Shown piece after piece: positions 49,464-60,734 of a stretch of 64,000 nucleotides of DNA. Both the position numbers and the translations under genes were made by a program. Source of the stretch: Streptomyces spinosus (GTDB lineage Bacteria > Actinomycetota > Actinomycetes > Streptomycetales > Streptomycetaceae); assembly GCF_020400655.1 (NCBI RefSeq), contig NZ_JAINRC010000001.1, positions 62,001 through 126,000 on the forward strand, written 5' to 3'. Within the stretch, counting starts at the first letter, position 1, and each line of letters opens with the position of its first letter. The notes under the pieces are model-generated. The model was not told the DNA's origin, did no database searches, and saw only the letters and a program-made list of their open reading frames with translations.

Positions 49464-51338
49464 TCACCCCTTCTGCTCCACCCGCACCCAGTCCACCTCC
49501 GCCTGCACTCCCCCGCCCGCGATCCGGTCGACGCTGGACTGCGGCAGGCCCCAGTAGGGGGTGGTGACCTTGTTCCAGCCGGCCGGGTAGGCGCCGCCGA
49601 GGGCGAGGTTCAGGATGACGTACTGGTTGTGGTCGTAGACCCACTGGCCCCGGGTGGACTCCACCTGGTTGCGGGTCGTCTCCTGGACCAGGCGGTCGTC
49701 GACGAGGAACCGCATCGCCGTCGGGGTCCACTCCACCGCGTAGGTGTGCCACTGGTCGGCCGTGCCGCCGCCCGGGTACGTCTGGCGGGCGCCGATGTTG
49801 CCGTCGGCCGAGTAGCCGGGGCCGTGCAGGGCGGTGCTGGTCCAGTCGGGGTAGCCGATGTTCTCCATGATGTCGGTCTCGCCGGAGGCCGGCCAGGAGA
49901 CGGACGGGTCGTCCACGTTGCTGCCGAGCAGCCAGAACGCCGGCCAGAACCCGTCGCCGACGGGCAGTTTCATCCGGGCGCTGACCCTGCCGTAGGTGAA
50001 GTCGAAGTGGGTGTTGGTGTCGATGCGGCCGGAGGTGAAGTCGTAGGTGCCGCCGCCCGCCCGGGTGCAGCCCTTGCAGTACTTCGCCCGGAGGATCAGC
50101 TCGCCGTTCTCGGTGCGGATGTTGTCCGGGGAGTCGACGTACGCCTGGGACTCGCCGTTGACCGGGCCCATCTCGGTGCCGGTGCGCACGACACGCCACT
50201 TCGAGCGGTCGAGCGAGGCGCTCGTGAAGTCGTCGAAGAAGGTGGTGCGGTAGGTGCCCGTCTGGTCGGCGGGCAGGGCCGGGTAGGCGGCGGAGGCGCT
50301 GCCGCCGGTGCCCCAGACCTGGAACTCGTAGAGCGAGTAGCCGAACTGGGCCGTGGCGGGGGCGGGGTTGTAGAAGGAGCGGCGCTCCTTGCCGAGCATG
50401 CGGACGTAGCGGCCGGTGACCGGTGCGGGCAGGGTGACGGTGTCGTGCAGGCCCACGGCATCGGCCGGGGACTTCACGTTGGCGCGGCGGGCGGCCACGT
50501 CGGCGGCCGAGGGCTGGTAGACCGTGCGCCAGGTGCGGTTGTCGTCGGAGACCTGGAGCTGGTAGTCGACGGCGTAGGCCGCCTCCCAGTAGAGGTCGAC
50601 GGAGGAGATGACCGAGGGGGCGCCGAGGTCGACCGAGACCCAGCGGTCCGCGTTCCAGTCGCTGGACCAGCGGGTCGCGTCGTCCTTGAGGTTGGCGGGC
50701 CAGCCGCCGTCGGTGACGAACGCGGGTGAGTTCCCGGCGTGCTGGTAGAAGTTGGAGTACGCGGGGTGGTTCAGGGCGAGGTTGGTGCGGGTGGTCGACG
50801 CGGGCGCGGGTTCGCCGCCGTAGACCTTGAAGTCCCACAGCGAGTAGCCGTACGGCGTGGCGCGTTCGAGGCCGCGCAGGCGGACGTAGCGGCCGGTGAC
50901 CTCCTGGGGGTAGGTGTGCGCGGTGACCGAGCCGCCGGTGCCCGCGGTCTCGGTGTAGAAGGGCGTCCAGTCGGTGCCGTTGCGGGACGCCTCCAGTACG
51001 TAGCGCTTGCCGTAGGCGGCTTCCCAGTCGAGGACGACGCGGTCGACCCGGATCACCGAGCCGAGGTCGACGCGGATCCAGGCGTCGTCGGCGAAGTTGC
51101 TGGACCAGCGAGTGGCGCCGTTGCCGTCGAAGGCGAGGCCGGGCGCGGTGCCGGCGTTCTCGCTGCCGGAGGCGGTGACGGCCGCGGGGTTCACCGCGTA
51201 GGCGGCGGCCGCGCGGTCGGTGTCCCAGCCGGCGGCGGCGGGGGCCGCGGCGGCGGGCTCGGCCAGGAGCGGGCCGGAGCAGAGCAGGGCCGTGGCGGCC
51301 AGGGCGGCGAGCAGGGTGCGGGGGATGCGGCTGGGCAT
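49464..51338 (-). CDS. Secreted GH16 beta-glucanase with two N-terminal discoidin/CBM32-like domains
   Basis: A 624-residue secreted enzyme. Signal peptide: RIPRTLLAALAATALLCSGP, ending about residue 32. Two F5/8-type C (CBM32-like) domains follow, about 40-175 (GLAFDGNGATRWSSNFADDA; GRYVRLRGLERATPYGYSLW) and 185-345. The GH16 catalytic domain is about 365-622 with SGETDIMENIG: nucleophile Glu487, Asp489, acid/base Glu492. It should cleave beta-1,3- or mixed glucan outside the cell. It is the last gene of a minus-strand series with a GH1 beta-glucosidase and a sugar importer; a palindrome in the 127-bp gap before it suggests its own promoter. Confidence 0.92.
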   Translation of the reverse strand: MPSRIPRTLLAALAATALLCSGPLLAEPAAAAPAAAGWDTDRAAAAYAVNPAAVTASGSENAGTAPGLAFDGNGATRWSSNFADDAWIRVDLGSVIRVDRVVLDWEAAYGKRYVLEASRNGTDWTPFYTETAGTGGSVTAHTYPQEVTGRYVRLRGLERATPYGYSLWDFKVYGGEPAPASTTRTNLALNHPAYSNFYQHAGNSPAFVTDGGWPANLKDDATRWSSDWNADRWVSVDLGAPSVISSVDLYWEAAYAVDYQLQVSDDNRTWRTVYQPSAADVAARRANVKSPADAVGLHDTVTLPAPVTGRYVRMLGKERRSFYNPAPATAQFGYSLYEFQVWGTGGSASAAYPALPADQTGTYRTTFFDDFTSASLDRSKWRVVRTGTEMGPVNGESQAYVDSPDNIRTENGELILRAKYCKGCTRAGGGTYDFTSGRIDTNTHFDFTYGRVSARMKLPVGDGFWPAFWLLGSNVDDPSVSWPASGETDIMENIGYPDWTSTALHGPGYSADGNIGARQTYPGGGTADQWHTYAVEWTPTAMRFLVDDRLVQETTRNQVESTRGQWVYDHNQYVILNLALGGAYPAGWNKVTTPYWGLPQSSVDRIAGGGVQAEVDWVRVEQKG

Positions 51339-51372
51339 GCGGCTCTCCTTGTGGGGTGGAGGTGCGCTTCCT

Positions 51373-51398
51373 GACGTAAGCTGTCAGGTACATGACAT
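51373..51398 (-). promoter_or_regulatory. Overlapping palindromes upstream of GH16
   Basis: TGTCAGGTACATGACA (51383-51398) is palindromic at 14 of 16 positions around GTAC, and TGACGTAAGCTGTCA (51373-51387) shares its TGTCA arm. They lie 35-60 bp before the GH16 start, in the position of an operator or activator site. The regulator is unknown. Confidence 0.5.
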
Positions 51399-51465
51399 TC
51401 GCGGGGAGGGCCGGCCGGTGGACACGAACTCCCCAGTCGTGTCCACCGGCCGTCCGGGCCGGGGC

Positions 51466-52830
<1,365 letters not shown>

Positions 52831-52859
52831 GGAAGTCCCTTCGGGATCAGGGGTGGGGG

Positions 52860-53730
52860 TCACTTGACGGCGCCCGCCGTCAGACCCGCGACGAGATAGC
52901 GCTGCAGCAGCAGGAAGCCGGCCACCACGGGCACGCTGACGACCAGTGAGGCGGCCATGATCTGGTTCCAGTAGACGTCGTACAGGGTGGAGTAGCCCTG
53001 GAGGCCGACGGCGAGGGTGCGGGTGTTGTCGTTGGTCATGACCGAGGCGAAGAGCACCTCTCCCCAGGCGGTCATGAAGGCGTAGACGGCGACCGCGACG
53101 ATGCCCGGGATCGCGGCCGGTACGACGATCCGGAACAGCGCGCCGAACGGGCCGCAGCCGTCCACGAGCGCCGCCTCGTCCAGGTCGCGCGGCACCGAGT
53201 CGAAGTAGCCGATCAGCATCCAGATGGAGAACGGCAGCGAGAAGGTGAGGTAGGTCAGGATCAGCCCGCCGCGGGAGCCGAACAGGGCGATGCCGGTGGC
53301 GTTGCCGATGTTGACGTAGATGAGGAAGAGCGGGAGCAGGAAGAGGATGCCCGGGAGCATCTGCGTGGACAGCACGGTGACCGTGAAGACGCGCTTGCCG
53401 CGGAAGTCGTAGCGGCTGACGGCGTAGGCCGCGAACACGGCGATGACCACCGAGCAGACCGTGGCCGCGCCCGCCACGATCAGCGAGTTCATGAAGTACT
53501 TCGCGAGCGGCACGGTCGACCAGATGTCGATGTACGGCCGGATGGTCAGCTCGCTGGGCAGCCAGCGGAACTTGCCGGTGACGTCGGCGAGCGGCTTCAG
53601 CGAGCTGGAGATCATCACGTACACCGGGAGCAGCACGAACCCGGCGAGCAGGGTGAGGAACACCCGGCGCGACCACACGAAGGAGCGCGGGGGCGCCATC
53701 GGCGAGGTGCGCGGGGGCGCGAGCGACAGG

Positions 53731-53738
<8 letters not shown>
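52860..53738 (-). CDS. Sugar ABC transporter permease, MalG type
   Basis: A 292-residue inner-membrane permease with six predicted helices. The EAA loop is [20 protein letters not shown], which contacts the ATPase; [20 protein letters not shown] and [16 protein letters not shown] are typical CUT1 features. ATG 53738 overlaps the MalF-type gene by 8 bp. It works with the MalF-like permease and the binding protein below. The ATPase is not in the window; Streptomyces sugar importers usually share the multi-sugar ATPase MsiK. Confidence 0.94.
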
Positions 53739-54722
<984 letters not shown>

Positions 54723-54726
<4 letters not shown>

Positions 54727-56039
54727 GCCGCCGGCATCTGCTGCTGGGCCTTCTCCAGCTTCGCCTTGACCGAGTCGGTGGTCACGGCGCGTCCGGCGGC
54801 GGCGTCGGCGAACAGCTCCTTGACGGCCGTACCGACCGCCGTCTCGAACTGCGACTCGGACGGCACCTGCGGCAGCGCGGCGGCGCTCTTGGCGAGGGTG
54901 TCCTTCAGCACGGCGGTGCCCGGCGCGTTGAACGCCGCGTCGCCCTGGGCGGCCTTGACCGGCGGGATGGAGCTGTACGCCGTGTTGAGGATCTTCTGCT
55001 CGGCGTCGGAGGTCATGAACTTCACGAACTTCGTGGCGCCGTCGAGGTTGTGCGTGTTCTTGAAGACGGCGATGTTGATGCCCATGACCGCCGAGTTGAC
55101 CTGGGCTCCGGCGCCGGGCGTCCCGGAGATCACCGGGACCGGCGCGACACCGTAGGTGTCCTCGCTCATGCCCTGGGACTTGAGGTTGGCGGTGGCGGAC
55201 TGCCACAGCAGCATCGCCTGCTTGCCCTTGGCGAAGTCGCTGACGGACTGGTTCTGCGCGTACTCGGCGTCACCGGCCGGGATGACCTTGTCCTTGGCCA
55301 TCAGGTCGACGTAGCTCTTCACCGCCTCGACGACCTTGGGGTTGGTGAAGTCGGGCTTGCCGTCGGCGGTGAAGAAGTCGGCGCCGTGCTGCTTGGCGAA
55401 GACGAAGACGTGGTGGATGTTCTCCGACAGGTTGGCGCCCTCGGCGCCGAGCACGGACTTGCCCTTGGCGGTGATCTTCTTGCCGTCGGCGATCAGCTCG
55501 TCCCAGGTGGCCGGGGGCTTGCTGATGCCGGCGTCGGCGAAGATCTTCTTGTTGTAGTAGAGGGCGTACGCCATCGAGTACAGGGGAACGGCGGCCGGGT
55601 CCTTGCCCTGGGCGCCGGTCGAGCCGAGAGCCGTGTCGGAGAACCGGTCCCTGCCGCCAATCTTGGCGAAGTTCTTCTCGTCCCACGACAGCAGCCCGCC
55701 GGTCGCCTGGAGCGAGGCGCTCCAGGTGTTGCCGATGTTCAGCACGTCCGGGCCCTGGCCGGAGGTGGTCGCGGTCAGGATGCGGTTGAGCAGATCCGAC
55801 CAGGGCACGACCTCCAGCTTCACCTTGATGCCGGTCTGCTTCTCGAACTTGTCGAGTTCCGGCTGGAGGACCTTCTTGTCCACGGCGACGCTGGCGCCCT
55901 GGTTGGAGGCCCAGTACGTCAGCGTCTTGGGTGAGTCGTTCGACCCGCCGTTGGTGGACGATCCGCCTCCGCAGGCCGTGGCCGCGAGGGCGAGAGACAG
56001 GGTGACGGCGCCTACGGCCGCGGCTCGGATGCTGCGCAT
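54723..56039 (-). CDS. Sugar ABC transporter substrate-binding lipoprotein (beta-glucan oligosaccharides)
   Basis: A 438-residue lipoprotein. The signal ends ALAATACGGG with Cys23 as lipidation site. The mature chain has the family 1 pattern: LTYWASNQGASVAVDKKVLQ, VPWSDLLNRILTATTSGQGP, MAYALYYNKKIFADAGISKP, PATWDELIADGKKI and a C-terminal VKFMTSDAEQKIL. It heads the operon binding protein-MalF-MalG-GH1-GH16; the hydrolases point to beta-1,3- or beta-1,4-gluco-oligosaccharides as cargo. An A/T-rich operator-like motif lies 32 bp upstream. Confidence 0.94.
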
Positions 56040-56070
56040 GGCTCCCGGGTCCCTTCGGGGATTGCACTCA

Positions 56071-56097
56071 TGACTTAATTTAGGACGTGAGTTAACC
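56071..56097 (-). promoter_or_regulatory. A/T-rich operator-like motif, possibly ROK type
   Basis: On the minus strand the sequence reads GGTTAACTCACGTCC then TAAATTAAGTCA. The halves TTAACT and CCTAAATTAA resemble ROK-family (NagC/XylR-like) operators such as TTAGTTAACTTTCCTAACTAA-type sites. In a region of over 70% GC such a motif directly before a sugar operon is unlikely to be chance. No ROK gene is in the window. Confidence 0.45.
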
Positions 56098-56316
56098 GGC
56101 CGGAGAGGCGATCGTCAAGGGATTGGACAGAACAGCCGGGCCGCGCGCAAGGCCGCGCGGACAGTCCTTCTACCGCGGCGGACGCACCGGGCGCGCGGTG
56201 CACGGGGCGGGGCGCGGTCCACGTACGGACTGTTGCCACGGACAGCGGTCAACGGGCAGTCTGTCGACGGCTCCTGACATACGCTCAGTCCCGGCCCGTC
56301 ACCCGAAGGGATCGTT

Positions 56317-57528
56317 GTGCGTCGACCGACGAAGATGTGGAGGGCGGTCCTGACGGCCGCCCTGCTCCCCGCGACCGTCCTGATTGCCTCAAGCCCGGCC
56401 CACGCCGCCGTCACGGTGACCACCTCGGCCGTCTTCAACGACCCGTCGGGCACCACGGCCGACCAGAACCGGATCCGCGACTACATCGTCAGCCTGATCG
56501 ACGCCACCCCCGCCGGGGAGTCGATCACGGCCGCGGCCTACACGTTCACCGACGACACGGCCGCCCGGGCGCTGGTCGACGCGAAGGCGCGAGGCGTCAA
56601 GGTCCGCATCATCGTGGACGACACCACCACCACCATGAGCGGGGGCGAGTACGCCACCCTGAGGGACGGCCTGGGCACCGACCGCACCCAGTCGTCGTGG
56701 GTGATGGCCTGCCCCAAGGCGCGCGGCTGCATCGGGACCCGGGAGCTCACCTCCGGCGATCCGGCGATCAACCACAACAAGTTCTGGCTGTTCTCCAACG
56801 TGGGCGGCGCCAGCAACGTGGTGGTGCAGACCTCGCACAACATGACCACCTCGCAGCGCACCACCTACTTCAACAACGCCGTGACGATCCCGGACTCCGG
56901 CCTGTACGGCATCTACCAGTCGTACTTCTCGGACCTGCTGTCCTACGGCTCCTCCTCGTCGGGCGACACCGACTACTACAAGACGCCGACCAGCTCCACC
57001 GGCCCGTACAAGGCGTACTTCTTCCCCCGCCACGAGGCGTCCGGCACGTCGTGGAACAACGACGCGAGCACCGACACCGTCAAACTGATCCTGGACAACG
57101 TCAGTTGCTCCGGAGGCACCCAGATCCGCGTGGGCATGAACCTCTTCAGCCGCGACGAGGTCGCCAAGAAGCTGGTCAGCCTGGTGAACTCGGGGTGCTC
57201 GGTCTACCTGGCGGCCGACGGCGCGCCGGGTTCCATGAGCCAGACCGTGACGGACACCCTCTACGGCAAGCTGACCAAGCGGGTCGAGTGCTACGAGAAC
57301 AGCCCCGACGGCACCTACAAGATCGGGGTGCACTCCAAGTACCTGCTGATCCAGGGAACGTACGACGGGGTCGCCAACCGCAAGCTGGTGTGGACCGGAA
57401 GCCACAACTACACCTACTCGGCGCTGCGGGCCAACGACGAGACGCTGCTGAAGATCGACAACGCGGCGATCTACGACCAGTTCAAGGCCAACCATGACAC
57501 GCTGATGAACTACTGCGCGGGGAGCTGA
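56317..57528 (+). CDS. Secreted phospholipase D-like protein
   Basis: A 403-residue exported protein. Signal peptide: MWRAVLTAALLPATVLIASS, ending AHA. The mature part has two PLD-type half-sites: INHNKFWLFSN (HxK, first) and VHSKYLLIQG then LVWTGSHNYTYSAL (HxK plus the GS.N element, second). The trailing Asp of the classic HKD is not evident in either, as in many PLD-like nucleases and transferases. Each half also begins with a typical ITAAAYTFTDDTAARALVDA helix. It may hydrolyse phospholipid or nucleic acid outside the cell. GTG 56317; no obvious operon partner. Confidence 0.85.
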   Translation: MRRPTKMWRAVLTAALLPATVLIASSPAHAAVTVTTSAVFNDPSGTTADQNRIRDYIVSLIDATPAGESITAAAYTFTDDTAARALVDAKARGVKVRIIVDDTTTTMSGGEYATLRDGLGTDRTQSSWVMACPKARGCIGTRELTSGDPAINHNKFWLFSNVGGASNVVVQTSHNMTTSQRTTYFNNAVTIPDSGLYGIYQSYFSDLLSYGSSSSGDTDYYKTPTSSTGPYKAYFFPRHEASGTSWNNDASTDTVKLILDNVSCSGGTQIRVGMNLFSRDEVAKKLVSLVNSGCSVYLAADGAPGSMSQTVTDTLYGKLTKRVECYENSPDGTYKIGVHSKYLLIQGTYDGVANRKLVWTGSHNYTYSALRANDETLLKIDNAAIYDQFKANHDTLMNYCAGS

Positions 57529-58077
57529 GCCAGCATGGACCAGTTATCGTCGGCCGGCCCACGCGGGGGTCCGGCCGACGGTGGCGGGCATCGCTACGTC
57601 GACTATGTGAGAAACAGCCGTTGATTCGGCCCACACCGCTGGGCGGGTGACCGGCGTGGCCCTGCGACACATGCCCGGCAGGCCGGCGTACCAGTCCGTG
57701 GTGTCTCCTTCGGCCAGGTCCGGTAATCCTGGCCGCGCCGATGGCGGTTCCCTCCGCGCCAGGGCAGGCGGGGGCAACGATCCATGGGACCCTCACCGAC
57801 GTCGTCGGGCTGGCCTCACACCGCTTTCCACCGCGAGACGCCGGACGGCACCGATCCAGCGTTGACCCGCTCACCGCTGAGTCGCTGATCCGAACGCGCA
57901 ACGACGCGGCATCCAGCCCGGCCGGGCACTGGTGGACCAGCCACGGACGGACAACGTGTGACTGGCACCCAGGTGTCGGCGGCCATGGACGAGACCCATC
58001 GGTTGCCGACGCCTACCGCAGCGGTGGAACGAGTTACCGGCGCACCCGCAAATTGGCCGTCGGAGCTCGGAGGCTGG
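57529..58077. other. 549-bp gap without a supported gene
   Basis: The stretch between the PLD-like gene and the end of the Hsp70 gene. Composition is slightly less GC-rich and shows mixed frames; a minus-strand frame reads PDLAEGDTTDWYAGLPGMCR and AVWAESTAVSHIVDVAM, which looks like a decayed coding segment, but has no start or recognisable family. It may be a pseudogene scrap at the border of the chaperone-helicase operon. Confidence 0.4.
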
Positions 58078-59838
58078 TCAAAGTCCCCCCGTCACCACGC
58101 CCTGCGGCTCGCCGTTGACCGTTACGGCCGGATCGGCCTCCACCCTCCGCACAGACATGTCGATCGGTGCCGGGCGGGCGTTGGCCGACTCGGCTGCCGA
58201 GAGGTGTCGGACGTTGGAGGAGCCGTCGGCGAACGGGCGGACGGTGTGGGCCAAGAGGCGCGTCAGTTCCTCCTCCAGGCCGTGCTGCAGAGGGGTGCCG
58301 TCGGGACCGAAGGAATCGATCTCACGCTCGACGAGTTGCTTGCCGGTGGCTGCGTGGGTGGCGGTGAACCGCAGGATGCCGCTCTCGTTGTAGCGGAACT
58401 TGATCTCGATCTTGTTCCGGCGGATGTCCTGTTCGCGGGTCGGGAGATCCACCTCGATGTTGGCCAGCGGAAAGGCACGATCGCTGTCGGCCGGGTAGCC
58501 GACCTCCCCCTCGATCACCGGCACGCGCACGAAGGAGGCGCCCGGCGTGTCCGGGTAGAAGTTGGCCGAACCCTCCGCGGGCAGCGTCGCGTTGCGCCGG
58601 ATGATGGCGCGGAAGCCCTTCTGTTCCCCCGCGCTCACAGCCGTGCCCAGGTCGTAGCTGGTCACCAGGGAGAAATCGCTGTCGTCGCCGAGTTCACCGT
58701 CGAGCGAGGCCGCGTAGATGGCTGCACCTCGGGCGACAGCGGTCATGGGCCGGCACAGGCCGCTGTCGACGATGCGGTCATGACCGAGGAGCTCCCCCAA
58801 GGCGTGCCGCACCTGGGGGATCTGCGAGGTGCCGCCGATCATCAGGACGGAGTCGATGTCCTCCGGTGTGATGGCAAGGTCTGCCAGGGCCTGCTGGACC
58901 GGCTCCAAGGCGCGGGTGACGAGCGGGGTGATCGCCTCGGTGTACTCGGCCGCGGTGATCCTGACCTCACGCCTCGAGATCGAGGGTGCGAGGCCGACCG
59001 GGAGGTCGAAGAAGAGCGCGCCGTCCATCGGCACGGACGACAGGGCGATCTTCGTCAGCTCGACCGACCGGCGCCACCGGCGTCGTTCGGCCTTGGTGAG
59101 CCGGTCCGCGGTCAGGCCGATCTTCTGCTGGATCAGCTGGGCCAGCGCGTTGTCGAACTCCAGACCTCCGAGAGCGGTGATGCCGCGGGAGGTCTGCTCC
59201 TCGAAGAGGCCGTCGTCGTATTCGAGCACGGTGACGTCGATGGTGCCACCGCCCCAGTCGAAGACGAGGAAACGGCCCGGGATCGGGACGTCGTGGGCGT
59301 ACGAGATGGCAGCCGCGGTGGGCTCGTTGAGCAGAGCCCGGACCTTCACTCCGCCGAGCGCCGCTGCGGCGCGGGTGCGGTAGCGGGCGCCGCCCGTGGC
59401 GTTGGCGGGGACGGTGACGACCGCGTCGGAGAGGTCGAGCAGCTGGGCGGAGACACCTTCCTTCATACGGCTAAAGAGGGAGGCGGCCGCGACCGTACTG
59501 TGGAACTTCTCCGAGCCCACCCAGACGTGGTGTTCCTCCAGCTGGGCTGCCACCTCGAGGCCGTCGACGTCGCCATCCTTCTCGGCACCGGAGCGGGTGC
59601 CGAGCATGCGCTTCACGGCGTCGAGCGGTTCACTGGTGCCGGTCTTCGCCTCCCAGCCGAAGCAGAGGGTGCGCTGGAGGTCGCGGACGGACAGCACGGA
59701 GGGGAAGAGCTGCTCGAACTCCGACATCTGCCACTGGGCGGGCACGTTGTCGCCGTCGACCGGCAGCACTTCGGTGGTGTGCCCGTTCCAATGGGCCACC
59801 ACGGAGTTGCTGGTGCCGAAGTCGATACCGAAAGTCAT
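58078..59838 (-). CDS. Hsp70 (DnaK-like) chaperone of a helicase-linked operon
   Basis: A 586-residue Hsp70 homologue. ATPase motifs: FGIDFGTSNSVVAHWNGH (phosphate 1), LLNEPTAAAISYAHD (connect 1), VFDWGGGTIDVTVLEYD (phosphate 2), and SVLMIGGTSQIPQVRHAL (adenosine). The C-terminal half contains a beta-rich substrate-like domain (FYPDTPGASFVRVPVIEGEV; KIEIKFRYNESGILRF) but no EEVD-type tail or long lid. It is not the housekeeping DnaK, which lies with grpE-dnaJ-hspR elsewhere. ATG 59838 overlaps the preceding stop as ATGA, so it is the fourth and last gene of a tightly coupled operon and probably chaperones or remodels its partners. Confidence 0.93.
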   Translation of the reverse strand: MTFGIDFGTSNSVVAHWNGHTTEVLPVDGDNVPAQWQMSEFEQLFPSVLSVRDLQRTLCFGWEAKTGTSEPLDAVKRMLGTRSGAEKDGDVDGLEVAAQLEEHHVWVGSEKFHSTVAAASLFSRMKEGVSAQLLDLSDAVVTVPANATGGARYRTRAAAALGGVKVRALLNEPTAAAISYAHDVPIPGRFLVFDWGGGTIDVTVLEYDDGLFEEQTSRGITALGGLEFDNALAQLIQQKIGLTADRLTKAERRRWRRSVELTKIALSSVPMDGALFFDLPVGLAPSISRREVRITAAEYTEAITPLVTRALEPVQQALADLAITPEDIDSVLMIGGTSQIPQVRHALGELLGHDRIVDSGLCRPMTAVARGAAIYAASLDGELGDDSDFSLVTSYDLGTAVSAGEQKGFRAIIRRNATLPAEGSANFYPDTPGASFVRVPVIEGEVGYPADSDRAFPLANIEVDLPTREQDIRRNKIEIKFRYNESGILRFTATHAATGKQLVEREIDSFGPDGTPLQHGLEEELTRLLAHTVRPFADGSSNVRHLSAAESANARPAPIDMSVRRVEADPAVTVNGEPQGVVTGGL

Positions 59839-60734
59839 CGCGTTCCCCTTTGCTTCGTTCGGCGGTCCCCGTTTCCCCCAGTGCGGGGACGTGACCCGTC
59901 GTTCCGCCGCCCGTTGCCCTTCTGCTGCTGCTTCTGGGGTTCCTGACCCCGGTGGTGCTTCTTCCTCTCCTGCGGTGCAGGAGCCTCCTTCTCCGGCTGC
60001 TTCTTCTCAGCTTCGCCATGGGTTGCTCTGCGCCTCTGCCGACGCGTCATTTCCTCGGGTGAGACCTTGGCAACGGCCCGCAGCCAGCCACGTTCGACAA
60101 GCTTCCCGGACTCCTTGTCGATGTAGGCCGGCGCGACGAGTTCAAAGGTGACCGGGCCTTTCTGCGTCACACCTGGCTGGTCCTCCACGACGTTGAACAG
60201 CGACTGATCGCCGGTATCGCCGACGATCTGCAGGCCGGCCTTCGCCGCCTCGTGGTCGAGGCGGGTCAGCATCGCCCTCAAGGTCTTCGCGTCCAGCGCC
60301 TGCCGGTGCAGGACGGCCAGCTGGGCCAGGTGCATCTGACGCGTGCGGATGCTCTCCAGCACGCCCTTGCGTACCGCCTCGGTGAACTGAGGAAGCACTC
60401 GCCGCATCAGCTCGGCCCGGAACGCGGAGACCTGTTCGGCCTGAGTCTCCTTGTCAGCCAACGCCGCGCCCAGTTTTTCCGTCGCTTCCTCCAGCTCCTT
60501 TTCCACCACGGGCAGGAGCGTGTCGTTGACCGACTTCAGGATCGCGGCGGCGTCGAGGGCCCCCGGGGTGAACTCGGGCAAGTGACTCTCGGTGAATCGC
60601 CAGGGAGCAGTCTCGGCCGCCCTGCGCTCACCACGACTCCGCACGCTTCCGCTGTTCGGCCCACGCCCCCGGTTCTGCCGGGATCCGTCGCGGGGGCCGG
60701 AACCAGTGTCGCCTTTACCGGCGCTGTTGCTCAC
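59835..60734 (-). CDS. Coiled-coil protein, possible GrpE-like partner of the Hsp70
   Basis: A 299-residue protein. The first 45 residues are Arg/Gly/Ser-rich and the last 70 are Lys/Arg/Gln-rich (EKKQPEKEAPAPQERKKHHR; QKQQQKGNG), as in nucleic-acid-binding or scaffold tails. The middle has a long helix (LPVVEKELEEATEKLGAALA; DKETQAEQVSAFRAEL) and a compact part FELVAPAYIDKESGKLVERG that recalls the beta domain and long helix of GrpE, though similarity is structural only. GTG 60734 overlaps the previous stop (GTGA) and the Hsp70 start (ATGA). A nucleotide-exchange or adaptor role for the Hsp70 is a guess. Confidence 0.7.
   Translation of the reverse strand: MSNSAGKGDTGSGPRDGSRQNRGRGPNSGSVRSRGERRAAETAPWRFTESHLPEFTPGALDAAAILKSVNDTLLPVVEKELEEATEKLGAALADKETQAEQVSAFRAELMRRVLPQFTEAVRKGVLESIRTRQMHLAQLAVLHRQALDAKTLRAMLTRLDHEAAKAGLQIVGDTGDQSLFNVVEDQPGVTQKGPVTFELVAPAYIDKESGKLVERGWLRAVAKVSPEEMTRRQRRRATHGEAEKKQPEKEAPAPQERKKHHRGQEPQKQQQKGNGRRNDGSRPRTGGNGDRRTKQRGTR

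Noticed and set aside
49453..51393. A 646-codon minus-strand frame, one frame off the GH16 gene.
   Set aside because: It has low-complexity Arg/Gly/Pro composition; the overlapping GH16 frame has a signal peptide, two discoidin domains and catalytic residues.
56317..57528. Linking the PLD-like gene to the helicase operon as a DISARM DrmC.
   Set aside because: It has a signal peptide and so is exported, lies on the other strand, and is separated by a 549-bp gap.
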